DNA of 64,000 bases from Vinca minor. Taxonomy: Eukaryota > Streptophyta > Magnoliopsida > Gentianales > Apocynaceae. Positions 1-9,683 of the stretch are shown piece by piece. Each line of letters begins with the position of its first letter. Position 1 is the first letter of the stretch. Under the pieces are notes generated by a model. That model saw nothing but the letters and a program-made list of their open reading frames with translations, did not search any database and was not told the origin of the DNA. The translations under genes were made by a program, and so were the position numbers. The stretch is taken from positions 3,100,001-3,164,000 of the forward strand of contig JAOCZM010000159.1 of assembly GCA_026122235.1 (NCBI GenBank). The letters are read 5' to 3'.

Positions 1-1380
1 AGTGAAGCTCACAAAGAGCTTTTTTCTAGTTCACGAAGAACTAGTTCTCAGAAAGAGAAAAGGTAACTAGTCTCTTACGAAAGAGACTTTACACTTAAGC
101 TCTCTTACAAATATCCCTCTTGGATTGAATAAACAAATGAAGCTCTAATCAATCTTGAGAATAGAAGAGAGAGAATTTGTTTAAGCTCAATTCAAAATGA
201 TTTGAATGATATGAATATTAACCTCAAAAGTATTTGCTTGCTTCTTTGTGAAGTGTATAGCCTATGCCCTCTTATGGCTTTATTGGTTATGAAAATTCAG
301 CTTCAGAAGATTTATATATGGGAAAAATACACAAGCAAAATTGGTCACAACAGCTATAATTTTTGGCATGATTAGACACACTTCAGTCGACCGGACCATT
401 AGGTAGGTCGTCCGAAGTGCCTCCGAAGTAAAGGTTAAAGGCCCTATATATTCATCTCGGTCGACCACAAGATGCGGTCTGGTCTACCAGAGCAAAGCTC
501 AGTCGACCGACCTATAGCAAGGTCGTCTGAAAGAATATAGTCGTTGGAGCTTTGTAACATTCAAAATCTGACTAGGGACAAAAACAACCTTGGTCGACCG
601 AACATACACATCGATCGACCAAACTTCATCTGGTCTTCCGAGGCTATGCCTGGGTTGACCGTAATGAAGTCCTAAAGTGGTTTTTCCACTTAGTCAAATT
701 TCCAATTTCTCAAACTCATGCCTAAGTATTTTATAAAGATATAAAACACATTATAAATAACTTAGGCATTGACCAACACTTGTCTAAGTTTTCAAAAACC
801 TTTTCAAAGAATTGAAACAATGTAAAACATGAGGTTTTGAAAACATGCAATGTTGAGGTTTAAACAATTTATGTATTCTCAAAGAAAGATTAGTCACAAG
901 AATATACATATAAGCATAGACTAATCCTCCTAAGGTCTTCAAGTTGTATTCTTCTTGGAGCTTTGACTTGAAGCCTTTGATCAACATCTTCTTGGATTGA
1001 TGAAGTCCTATAGCAATCTTGAGGTGTAGATGATTGGACTTCACACTTCTTCTTGTTAAGGATCATACCACTTGATTCTTGACTTGTTAGATTGAGTAGC
1101 TCTTAACCTTGTTGATCTTCATTCTTCCTGACTTTGCAAATACTTCCAAGGCATGTGGACTAAATTCAAGCTTGTACCAATGGAGTCTTGCAAAGTGTAG
1201 CTCCCTAGTGTGTAGGATGTTGACTTCGATGTACACACGAAGCTAACTTACCATTTCCATCAATATTGGTGTGAGTGCTAAGGATCCTATCATTAAGAAC
1301 ATTCTCACACAGACATTAGAACTATCAATGATTTGTTATCAACAAAACAAGATTGATTACATTAGCCCTTAGGGCTTACA
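1..1380 (-). mobile_element. LTR retrotransposon LTR, minus orientation, cut by window edge
   Basis: The stretch ends in ...CTTACA at 1380 and abuts unrelated CACTA-like sequence, as an outer LTR edge would. Its text resembles the LTRs of the gag-only copia-type element at 55784-62862: CACAAAGAG runs near the start, a cluster of TCGGTCGACCGA-like motifs at about 385-680, and a terminal GCCCTTAGGGCT. Bases 1200-1380 also match 57384-57559 closely. No coding sequence is evident; the short reading frames at 280-468 and 784-1044 look incidental. The element body, or the other end of a solo LTR, lies left of the window. Confidence 0.65.
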
Positions 1381-1825
1381 TAATGTACCTTGCATGCCCA
1401 CAAAACTCCCATTCTATACTCTCAACATCATCTTTCCAGTACAACATACAACTGTTAAAACAAACACCAATCTTTCGCACTGATAAGCCAATCCCTTTAA
1501 CAAATTTCTTCATATGGTAAAAGTCAACTAAAGTATTATTTCTGGGAGGAAGCACCTATTTAAACAATTGTGCGAATTTATCTATAGCACTTTTAGATAA
1601 GTTGTATTTAGAACTTATGCTCAACATTCTAGTGGTCACTGATAGATGCGAATAATTTGTGCAACCGTCCCACAATAGCCTATCAATAGTTGTTAACATG
1701 TCATAGAACATTTGTGCCTGAGGATAGGGATGTTCTTCCACATCCATATTCTCGGCTTTAGGATTAAAACTTGGTTTGACAGCATCTAGAAGCATCTCTC
1801 GATACATATTATGTGGTACCAGCAT
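1381..1825 (-). pseudogene. CACTA (En/Spm) TNP2-type transposase relic
   Basis: Read on the minus strand, 1825-1556 gives 89 residues including QAQMFYDMLTTIDRLLWDGC and, further on, LSVTTRMLSISSKYNLSKS. This pattern (a short acidic lead, LWxGC, then a lymphocyte-like LS...MLxxKSxxNxS) is typical of the region upstream of the TNP2 core in plant CACTA elements. After an in-frame TAG the same frame continues to 1381 with a YHMKKFVKGIGLSVRKIGVC stretch and a SCMLYWK motif, matching the TNP2 YxxKKxxxxLGLxYxKIxxCxNxCxLYxKE core. The premature stop and the small size mark it as dead. The LTR at 1-1380 truncates it. Confidence 0.75.
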
Positions 1826-2989
1826 GCAAGGTTATTGGAACTAGTAAGTTTCCCTGGACCGAAACTTGAGGCATTGGAATTAATTTTCACCATGAAAAGT
1901 ACAATTAAAATAATTAAGCACAAATATGTTCATAACAATATTATACTTGACAATATCAGGCTAATGAAAATGCTTATTTTTTCAATTCCCATCATGTTTT
2001 CAAATCCATATTCATCCAACTATGGTCTTCCATCATCAACTCAATAACTGCGTATTGCCATGTTACATTCAAATTTTATTTAGCATTTCCAAAGAAAGTT
2101 AAGATTTAAGGATCTTAATAAGTAACAAATTTAGGAATTCTATGTCGGTTACTGTTTTTAGATTCCAGCTTTATATATCTATACAATAGCTAAAATAATA
2201 AATAAGACAATAAGAGTAGGCCGGTTCAATAAATAACAAAAACATTCACACACAAAACACATATGCTCAACCAAGCCGCCCAAACCAATATCATTTCTCT
2301 TCTCCATAATCCCATCCTCCTCCAATTTAAAACAATGAAATTAAAAAGAAAGGAGTCAAGCCGTCCATTACCTTAAATTTGCAAAATAAAATTCACAATT
2401 AGCGGTGCCAATTTTGCTTCCCAAATACTGCTCTAAATTGCCCTCAAATATAGCACCAAAATAATATTGTAATCCTTGTTCTTACAATGGTCTTCAACAA
2501 CAAAACAATAAAGAATCAAACACAAAACCAATCAAGAAATATAAAGAAAGGGGTCAAGCCATCCATTACTTTAAATTTGAGAAATAAAATTCACACTTAG
2601 CATTGCCAATTTAGCTCCCAAATATTATTTACATCCTTTATATTAGTCTCCAACAAAAAATAAAATGATTAAACACAAAAATAATCAAGAAATTTAAAAA
2701 ATTTATCCAAAATAACAACTCCATTAAACAATATTTTAGTACAATTAAATGAAAAGAACTTGCGGAATCAAAAGACTTGACTCCTTAAAAAAATACAAAA
2801 TTTCGGGAGAATTTAGGGTTTGTGCATAGGTGAAATGAAGGTGGACATATGGTGGTTACGAAGGTGGTGGTGTAGCGGCGGGGTAAGATGGGGGGGTATG
2901 AGCTGAGGGTGAGGAGAGCTGGGGGTAAGGAGAGGCGGGAATGAGAGGAGAGGGTGAAGGAGTGAAAATATTTTGAAAATAAGGAGGGA
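1826..2989. other. Non-coding stretch with a 200-bp-spaced direct repeat
   Basis: I see no gene. An AT-rich block starting AAAGAAAGGAGTCAAGCC at 2345-2432 recurs at 2543-2630 with several mismatches, a tandem duplication of about 198 bp period. Both copies share the text around TTCACA(A/C)TTAGC and TGCCAATTT. The reading frame at 2785-3021 (minus) is low-complexity and I do not call it a gene. Confidence 0.5.
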
Positions 2990-3660
2990 ATCGCGCTTAA
3001 TGCAGCTTTAGGGAGAAACAAAATGACATCGTTTTACATTCGGTTTCTATTCCATCTCTAAAATTGAGACCGAATAGTGACCAACAAACGAAAACGTTGT
3101 TGTTTTGTTTGCTTGTGGGGATTATGAATGAGGTCAAACATGACGTCTTTTTCACTTTAGTATCTATTCAGTTTCTAAATTTAGAGATCGCATGTTTAAT
3201 CCAGCCATGGATACTTAGTATATGCTAGGTTTTTGCATGCCATTTGCACTAAAAGTTGGACAACAACTTATCTCTTTCAAGGAATAAAACGACGTCGTTT
3301 GCTTAACCCTAATCTCTAAATTTAGGGACTAATTAGAGACCAAACATACTAACGAAGTTGTTTTGTTAATTTACGGGGAATATAAATGTGTAAAAATCGA
3401 GGCGTCTCTTTGACTGGCAAGAGTAGAATATCAAACAACGTCGTTATCTTTTCGGTCTCTAAATAGAAACCGCAGAGAGACCTATTTGCTCCAGTTATAT
3501 ACTCTTCTTCTCCTTCATTCCTCATTTCTTCTCCATTCATCTTCTTCATCAAAGCTCTCTCATATTCTCTCCCACTTTTCACTCATCTCCTGAAAAATGT
3601 CCATTTAAATAAGGATTCCTAAATTCAAAAATTTTGATAAAGTTGTAGTAACATGTAATA
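2990..3660. repeat. CACTA-like subterminal repeats, left block
   Basis: Variants of AACGACGTCGTT (near 3020, 3085, 3287, 3350, 3430) alternate with palindromic stretches of the form GGTTTCTA..TAGAGACCGAA. Dense short inverted motifs of this sort are characteristic of the subterminal regions of plant CACTA elements, where the element's own DNA-binding protein sits. The same motifs return at 4380-5130 and around 36780-36950. The terminal CACTA pentamer itself was not found, so the boundaries are unknown. Confidence 0.45.
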
Positions 3661-3665
3661 GAGAG

Positions 3666-4049
3666 GTGGGTTTTAAAGGAGCCTACTACCAAGTAACCAG
3701 TTTGCTTGAACAACTCGGGTTTCAAACACTTGTGTATTCTGATACACGGTTGGAAGATGATGAAAACGGCATGCTTCAGTCAATTGTGGAATGGAAGTTT
3801 CTTCGTCCACTGCATTATCCAACACTGATAGGCAATTTGGAAGTTTGTGTACATGTGGTTGTCTTTACTAGAGACGGTTGGTGGTTCAACGAGGTTAAGG
3901 AGCGAAAGGCTAATGGAAAGTGCACTGTTACCTTTCCCGACTATCTGAATCAAGATGCCAACTATGATCAGGCCAAATTGAGGCAATATCTAAACTTTGT
4001 TTGGATGAACCGGCATTGGATATTTAGACACCCTACTCTAGAGATTTAA
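3666..4049 (+). CDS. Agenet (Tudor-like) domain protein fragment
   Basis: An open frame of about 127 codons encodes a pair of Agenet-like modules. The first begins GFKGAYYQVT and runs to an acidic EDDENG and a FLRPLHYPT segment, matching the Agenet pattern GFxGxWxxxxV...YLVEYxxLxxDDE..L.E.V....RPLPP. The second contains VCVHVVVFTRDGWWFNEV, then CTVTFPDY and a final LRQYLNFVWMNRHWI, matching V(D)AxxxDGWWxGxV...Y.V.FP...LR.H..W..G.W. Agenet proteins bind chromatin or RNA and are typical plant DUF724/Tudor-family members. The frame has no clear ATG (position 3666 is GTG), so this is an exon or captured piece rather than a whole gene. It lies between CACTA-like subterminal repeats, which suggests transposon capture. 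Confidence 0.6.
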   Translation: MGFKGAYYQVTSLLEQLGFQTLVYSDTRLEDDENGMLQSIVEWKFLRPLHYPTLIGNLEVCVHVVVFTRDGWWFNEVKERKANGKCTVTFPDYLNQDANYDQAKLRQYLNFVWMNRHWIFRHPTLEI

Positions 4050-5205
4050 TTATGTCTTTAATGTTTGTGTTTTTTATGATTTTATGTTTCTTTATATTTT
4101 GGTTTTTAGGTGTGGTATTTTTTATGTTTTTAGTTTGATTGCATGAATCACATTTTATAAAAGCAATCAAACACGTGTACTAGTTTGATTTATAAATGAA
4201 TTTCAGTTTGCATTAAGTACTATTTTTATTTGAAGTGGTTAGGGGCCGATCAGAATGGAAGTGTTTTTTTTATGTTCATGTTTGACCGATTTTGAAATGA
4301 AGATATTTGATAGATTTTGAAATCAAGAGAATTTATCCACCAAGTATATAATTTAGATTTCCGAATTAGAAGATGGAGAACGACTAGAGAAAGAATAGAT
4401 ACCGATAAATTGCAACGACGTCGTTTCAATTAATTTATGGGAATATGAAATGGGAGAAAACGACATTATTATCCTTTAAGTCTCTGTATTTAGAGAAATA
4501 TTAGCGACTGATTAGATCTGAAGCTTGGTTTCTCAATACAACCCTTGTTTATGTAAGACATTTACAATAAAAGTTGGGCAGCAATTTATCTATTTTACAA
4601 TGAAAAACCGTCGTCGTTTATTTAGAGTCGGCCTCTAATTTAGAGATATTATGTATATGAATTACTCTATGTAGGATTATAAAAAACTTCATGTTGTTGA
4701 AACATCTTTCTTTCAACTAAACAATTATGCGATCGTTTTATATTGTGTTTATGATTTATTTTGACCGGAATTAAACGGTTATGTAATAATTTTATATTGT
4801 TTTTATAGGATTTTTTTAAAAATCACAACCTAGGAACTTATATATATCCCCACTCCAATGCCCTTAGAGTCATTTGAACCCCAAAAAAACAGGTCTAAAC
4901 TAAGAATCCATGACTTATTGTAGTAAAATTGATCGGCAACCGGTCTCTGAATGGCGACTGATTAGAAACAGGTCATGCTGAAACGACGACGTTTTAATTG
5001 ATTGATCGATATTCAGTTTTATCTAGAAATCGAAAGACTAAAACGACGCCTTTTTGGCAAAACGGTCGCTATTCATTTTCTAAATGTAGGGGATATACAT
5101 TCGAATATCGGGGCAACGTCTCTTAAAGCGCGTCATTTTGCATTCGAATATATATATATATATATATATATTGAAAGATTTAAATACACGTTCCTTTTAT
5201 CAACT
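4050..5205. repeat. Non-coding, with CACTA-like subterminal repeats, right block
   Basis: No gene is seen. From about 4380 the motifs of 2990-3660 return: CAACGACGTCGTTTC near 4413, GTCGTCGTTTA near 4607, AACGACGACGTTTT near 4981 and AAACGACGCC near 5040, along with TAGAGAT and GTCTCT pieces. The block ends in a short AT dinucleotide run (about 5148-5171) just before the viral array. With the left block it brackets the Agenet fragment symmetrically, as in a CACTA element that has captured host sequence. Confidence 0.45.
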
Positions 5206-5234
5206 ACTTTATATATTACAACTAACTATATCAT
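5206..5234. repeat. Direct repeat at left edge of viral array
   Basis: ACTTTATATATTACAAC followed by (A/T)ACTATA(T/A)CAT occurs here and again at 31265-31293, 27 of 29 bases identical. The two copies sit immediately outside the left and right junctions of the caulimovirid array, so this is the best candidate for duplicated target or repair sequence. The last few bases may be viral microhomology. Confidence 0.6.
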
Positions 5235-5375
5235 GCTTAAAGTTTTTAAGAAACATAAATTTAGCAGATTTACAGTCAGTCTTAATAATAAATTTTTGAT
5301 TATATAAATCATCCTGAAACTTTAATACACATTTAACAATAGCAAGTATTTCTTTAGTTACTGTCGCATAATTTC
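5235..5375 (-). pseudogene. Inverted caulimovirid RNase H scrap
   Basis: Read on the minus strand this encodes the RNase H stretch around NYATVTKEILAIVKCVLKF and the following DCKSAKFMFLK. It corresponds to 28824-28969 of the second viral copy. It lies head-on against the forward coat-gene fragment that begins at about 5376; the junction falls around a shared CTCAATTT. The scrap is therefore a rearranged piece of the same virus, absent from its expected place in the first copy (see 5952-7728). Confidence 0.85.
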
Positions 5376-5951
5376 TCAATTTGGTATGGATGTACCTTCG
5401 TCTTCTCATAAAATGAAGAAATTAAAACCAGAAGATAAATATCCTAAGTATAGGAAAAAGAGAAAATACTCTAAAAAGAAATTAGAAGAAAAATCTGAGA
5501 GAAAGGCTCAGAGAAAAAATTATAAAAAGAAAAAGAATTTTGATAAGAACAAACTTATAGTTGTCATAAATGTAATAAAGTAGTTCATATAGAAAAAATT
5601 TGTTGGACTAAGAAAAAGATTAATACTCTTGATGTAGATGATAATCTTAAAGATAAATTATCTAAATTATTGTTAACTTTAGATGATGAATCAGAAGTAG
5701 AATTATATTCAAATGAGTCTAGTGAAAATGAATTAAGTAAACTAAAAGCTATGGATAATGATTATTATATTACTGAGTCTAGTGATTCAGAGTGTGAACC
5801 TTGTCTTATAGGTAAACCTTGTGTTAAAACTAATGAAAATGATGAATTTTATAAACTTGTTTCACAATTTCAAGATAATCAAATTAATGTACTTGATAGT
5901 AATCATTGGGTAGAATTACTTAAGGTAATTAAAGAACCTGAGTTAAGGTAA
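5376..5951 (+). pseudogene. Caulimovirid coat protein, C-terminal fragment (copy 1)
   Basis: The lysine-rich block (5400-5560) and the zinc-knuckle region that follow are those of a caulimovirid coat protein, which packages viral DNA. The knuckle has decayed: a frameshift near 5566 and a changed core glycine (KVVH instead of KVGH). The acidic tail (5670-5951), with NESSENELSKL and VLDSNHWVELL, ends at TAA 5949-5951, and its homologue in the second copy ends at 26808. Everything upstream of the basic block is missing, replaced by the inverted RNase H scrap. Confidence 0.8.
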
Positions 5952-7728
5952 AAAATAATTGATCAAATGGGAAATACTCCAAGTACATCTAAAACAAATG
6001 ATAATACTAATAAGGAAGTAATTTATAAAAAACCTTGTACTATGTCAGAAGTTTATAAACTTCTTAAATCTAAACAAGATGATACTCATCCTACTTCTTT
6101 AAAAGAAATTTTAGGAGAAATTGAAAATCTTAAATCGATTTAAAAAATAAGAATAAAGATAATGATAATAGATTTTCTAATTTAGAAACTCTTTCTATTT
6201 TAGTAAAAATTCCAAAAGATTTTCAAGAAATTAAATCTAATACAAAGGAAAAACAAATCTCTCTTAAAGAAGATTTGAAAATAGATGAAAAAGATAAAAG
6301 AGATTTTTAACAAACTATAGAAATTATAATTGGTCAAAAATGGTATATAAAAATTACCCTTTTAATTGATAACAATTTTTCAAAAGAATTTACTGCATTA
6401 ATTGATAGTGGTGCAGATTTAAATGTTATTCAAAAAGGTTTAATACCAACAAGGTATTTTGAAAAAACCACTCATACTTTATCTCATGCTGGAGGTAATA
6501 AATTGGATATTAATTTTAAACTTCCTAAAGCATCCACTTGTGTGGATGGTAAATGTATTCCTTTAAGTTTTTTATTAGTTAAAAACAAACTTTCGACTCA
6601 AGTTATACTTGGAACTCCTTTTATTAATAAAATTTATCATTTTACTTGGGTAGATAAAGAAAAAATTGTAGCCACTTACAAGGGCGATCCAGTTACTTTT
6701 AAATTTATTATGAAACCATTTGTTAGAACTTTACATGAGACCTATGATCATTTAATATTAAAAGAAAATCAGTTAAATTTTCTAAAACATGAAATTAATA
6801 TATTGACTTTGGAAGAAAAACTCCAAAATCCTAAATTAAAAGAAAACATTTCATATATTACAAATCAATTTGCATTAGAAATATGTAATGAACATCCTAA
6901 TGCTTTTTGGAATAGGAAAAAGCCTATAGTAAGTTTACCTTATGAAGAAGATTTTGAAGAGGATAATATTCCTACCAAGGCTAGACCTTGTCAAATGAAC
7001 TCTGAATATTTAATTTTATGCAAAAAGGAAATTGCTTCTTTGTTTGAAAAGAAAATTATAGGTCCCTCTAAATCTCCTTGGTCTTGTACGGCTTTTTATG
7101 TTAATAAATATTCATAACAGGAGCGTGGTGTTCCTAGATTAGTTATTAACTATAAACCCTTAAATAAGGTATTAAAATGGATTAGGTATCATATCCCTAA
7201 TAAGAAAGACTTAATAGACATATTATATGATTCTGTTATATTTTCTAAATTTTATTTAAAATCAGGATATTGGCAAATTCAGATTAATCTAGTTGATATG
7301 TATAAAACAGCTTTTAATGTCCCTTTTGTACAATATAAATGGCATGTTTTGCCTTTTGGATTAAAAATGCCCCTTCAGATTTTCAAAAAATCACGAATGA
7401 AATATTTATGCATTACAGTGACTTTATTATTGTCTATATTGATGACATATTAGTATTTTCTAAATCTATTGATATGCATTTTAAACATTTAGAAATATTT
7501 AAGAAGGTTGTAATTGCAAATGGATTAGTCATATCTAAACCAAAAATGTCCTTATTTCAAACTAAAATCAGATTCTTAGGTCATAATATTGAAAAATGTA
7601 ATATTATTCTTATTAATAGAAGTATAGAATTTGGATAAAAGTTTCCTAATGAAATATTAGATAAAACTCAATTAAAAAGATTTTTAGGAAGTCTAAATTA
7701 TATCTCCCCATATTATAAAAAATTTGCT
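5952..7728 (+). pseudogene. Caulimovirid protease-reverse transcriptase (copy 1), truncated
   Basis: This begins with a short leader (MGNTPSTSK at about 5967), then an aspartic protease with the motif ALIDSGADLNVIQ at about 6400-6430. The RT follows: PWSCTAFYVNK at 7078, a region with stops at 7114-7116, a GY(W)QIQIN stretch near 7266 where the second copy has R, and the catalytic YIDDIL at about 7435-7452. The frame carries several stops and shifts (near 6141, 6310, 7116, 7636). At about 7728 the sequence jumps from the RT tail (LNYISPYYK) straight into ORF4 sequence, deleting RNase H, about 1.3 kb relative to the second copy. Confidence 0.9.
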
Positions 7729-8444
7729 CAGAGGTTTATAACCATCCTTTACCAACATGGTTAATTAAATGGTGGCAATTCTATGGCACTACGGAGGAAA
7801 TTCCTCCCCTTCTATTCAAAGAGTTTTATATTGAGTGGGAACAAATTACTCCCAACATTTCTCAAAGAAATAATGATCAGATTATTCCTGGGATTTCTCA
7901 GATGCACTTTTTTATTGAGTTTTTTATTCCCTTGATTTGGAAAAATGATCCAATTATTGGTTATACTCAAGAAAATCTCTTATGTTTGAAAAGTTGTTCG
8001 TATACTCGATTTTGGGAAACCATGATGCGAGTAAATTTGCAGAATAAACAATTAAATTGTATTGATACTATCAATTTTATCAAAGAAAGGATTGATCAGT
8101 ATAATGAGTTTATAATTGAAGAGGAAATGAGGATAAAATCTTCAAGACAACAGGGATATCCAGAATATCCATTGGAAGAAATGAATATTGAGAAACTTTC
8201 TAAAGAAGAGATTATTGAAAAATATATGAAGAATTTGGAGAAAGTATTAGTCAATAAAGCCTTCATTGAAACTAAAAAGGCATCGCAGAAAATTGATACT
8301 TCCATGGCATCTAATACCCACAATCCTTTTGAACATTTGCAAGATGCTGAAGACCCCAATGAAATTGAGGTAAATGTTGAAGATATGCTAGAAAGTGCTC
8401 GTGAAGTAATTTCGGAGAAATTTCTAGAAAAAGTAGACAAATAG
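7729..8444 (+). pseudogene. Caulimovirid ORF4-position protein (copy 1), 5'-truncated
   Basis: This is the homologue of 29276-30584. It starts after the deletion junction at GCTCAGAGGTTTATAACC, contains a PLIWKNDPIIGYTQENLLCL stretch near 7935, then a long charged, probably helical region ending at TAG 8442-8444. In viruses of this layout the reading frame after RNase H is the transactivator/inclusion-body gene; I assign the role by position only. Frameshifts occur near 7765-7900. Confidence 0.65.
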
Positions 8445-8578
8445 ATAAGATAAGATTGAATCTTTCGAGATAAGATCGAATCAGTTAAGATGATATCTCT
8501 AGCTTTTTGAAAAGCAAATAGTGAATCCACTATTGTAATAGTGTAGTTAGTTTTTAATTTTGATTTGAAGTCCGCCAC

Positions 8579-8590
8579 ATCTCTATATAA
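8579..8590 (+). promoter_or_regulatory. Caulimovirid pregenomic promoter TATA box (copy 1)
   Basis: ATCTCTATATAAG lies 135 bp after the ORF4 stop, in the expected place for the pregenomic RNA promoter. The same box occurs in copy 2 at 30719-30730 with the same neighbours (GAAGTCCG upstream, GGTGCTTC downstream). Retention of the box says nothing about present activity. Confidence 0.65.
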
Positions 8591-9203
8591 GTGGTGCTTC
8601 TTTTAGATAATATGTACGCTTTTCTTTACTACTTTCTTTACTCCATTGTAAAAACCCTTCCATATATAATATCTTCGCAGCTTTTGTATATCTTGAAGAC
8701 TCTTTAAATTTCTGTAAGTTCTTTAAATTTTTGTAATTTTATTTTATTTTTTATATTTTAATTCATATAAAAGGATGAGCCTTATAGGCTAAGTCCTTTA
8801 TGTTGAATTATGTCTGAACTAGTGAATTAATTGAAGAACCATGGTGAAGTTATCTAAATAAGAATGGTACTTCAAAAATCTAGCGTTATAGTATGGATAG
8901 CTGTTGTTGTGAATAATTAACTTGCTGAGTTAATTCAGAAGTCTGAAGCCGAACTACTGTTTAGCCCGTCTTAGCCGATGAAAGGACAAGCGTTTAGGGC
9001 GTTTGTGTAGTGGCTGTTGAGTTCTGAAATGGCTTTCATAACGGTTAATTAATCATGTAAAATTTATGGTTCAACAATGTCCAGTAATTTGTTCTATGTA
9101 TGCTAGTTGTTGAAGATCCGGCCTCGTTGTGGTATCAGAGCCATAGATTGTTTGAATAATTCATCTAGAACAGATGTAATTCAACATAAACCCTTTTGCT
9201 CTC
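8591..9203 (+). other. Caulimovirid leader with tRNA-Met primer site (copy 1)
   Basis: This is the non-coding leader between the promoter and the movement gene. TGGTATCAGAGCCATAG at 9130-9146 is the complement of the 3' end of initiator tRNA-Met, where minus-strand DNA synthesis starts. Several short upstream ATGs are present, as is usual for such leaders. Confidence 0.75.
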
Positions 9204-9596
9204 CTTATGAATAGAAATAAGCATTTTATTGCTAATAAATCAACTGTTAAAAACTGTATAAGTAATGAGATTGATATACCTCAAAACTTAGAATTGTTCA
9301 ATAGATGGACTATACCAAAGGTTAGTACCAGAACAATTTACCAATTAGGTGCTTTTGAAAGATTAGGTCTAAAACAAGTAGTTAGTTAAAACTACTGAAG
9401 AATCGATTGTATATGTTACATGATTTATTTTAAACCTTTATACACATTAAATCCTCATTGTAAATTGGCTGATAAACCAATAAATGAAACGATTATAATT
9501 GAAACTAATTTTAGTAGATCTGATATTACTATTAGGAGATCTATAAAATGGGAAGAAATTAATTTCCCTGAAAATTGGACAATTCAGAGAGCTATG
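9204..9596 (+). pseudogene. Caulimovirid movement protein, N-terminal half (copy 1)
   Basis: The frame opens at ATG 9207, is interrupted by TAA (9387-9389) and a TGA soon after, then continues in the same frame to 9596. It carries segments such as NETIIIETNF and IKWEEINFPENWTIQ, matching the 30K-type movement protein core of caulimovirids, which moves virus through plasmodesmata. The reading stops where the 14.86 kb insertion begins. The remainder of the gene is at 24462-24821, so the two halves belong to one gene split by the insertion. The internal stops show it was already, or has since become, non-functional. Confidence 0.8.
9592..9596. repeat. Target-site duplication CTATG (left copy)
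   Basis: CTATG at 9592-9596 recurs at 24457-24461, flanking an insertion that begins TGTGACAACCC and ends GAGCGTCACA. The insertion lies between the two halves of the movement gene. Confidence 0.85.
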
Positions 9597-9683
9597 TGTG
9601 ACAACCCTACCCTCTCGGGCCGGGTGTGCCGCGTGCCTCTCGGCACTGGGTTCTATCTTTTACAATATAAAATACAAAATGAT

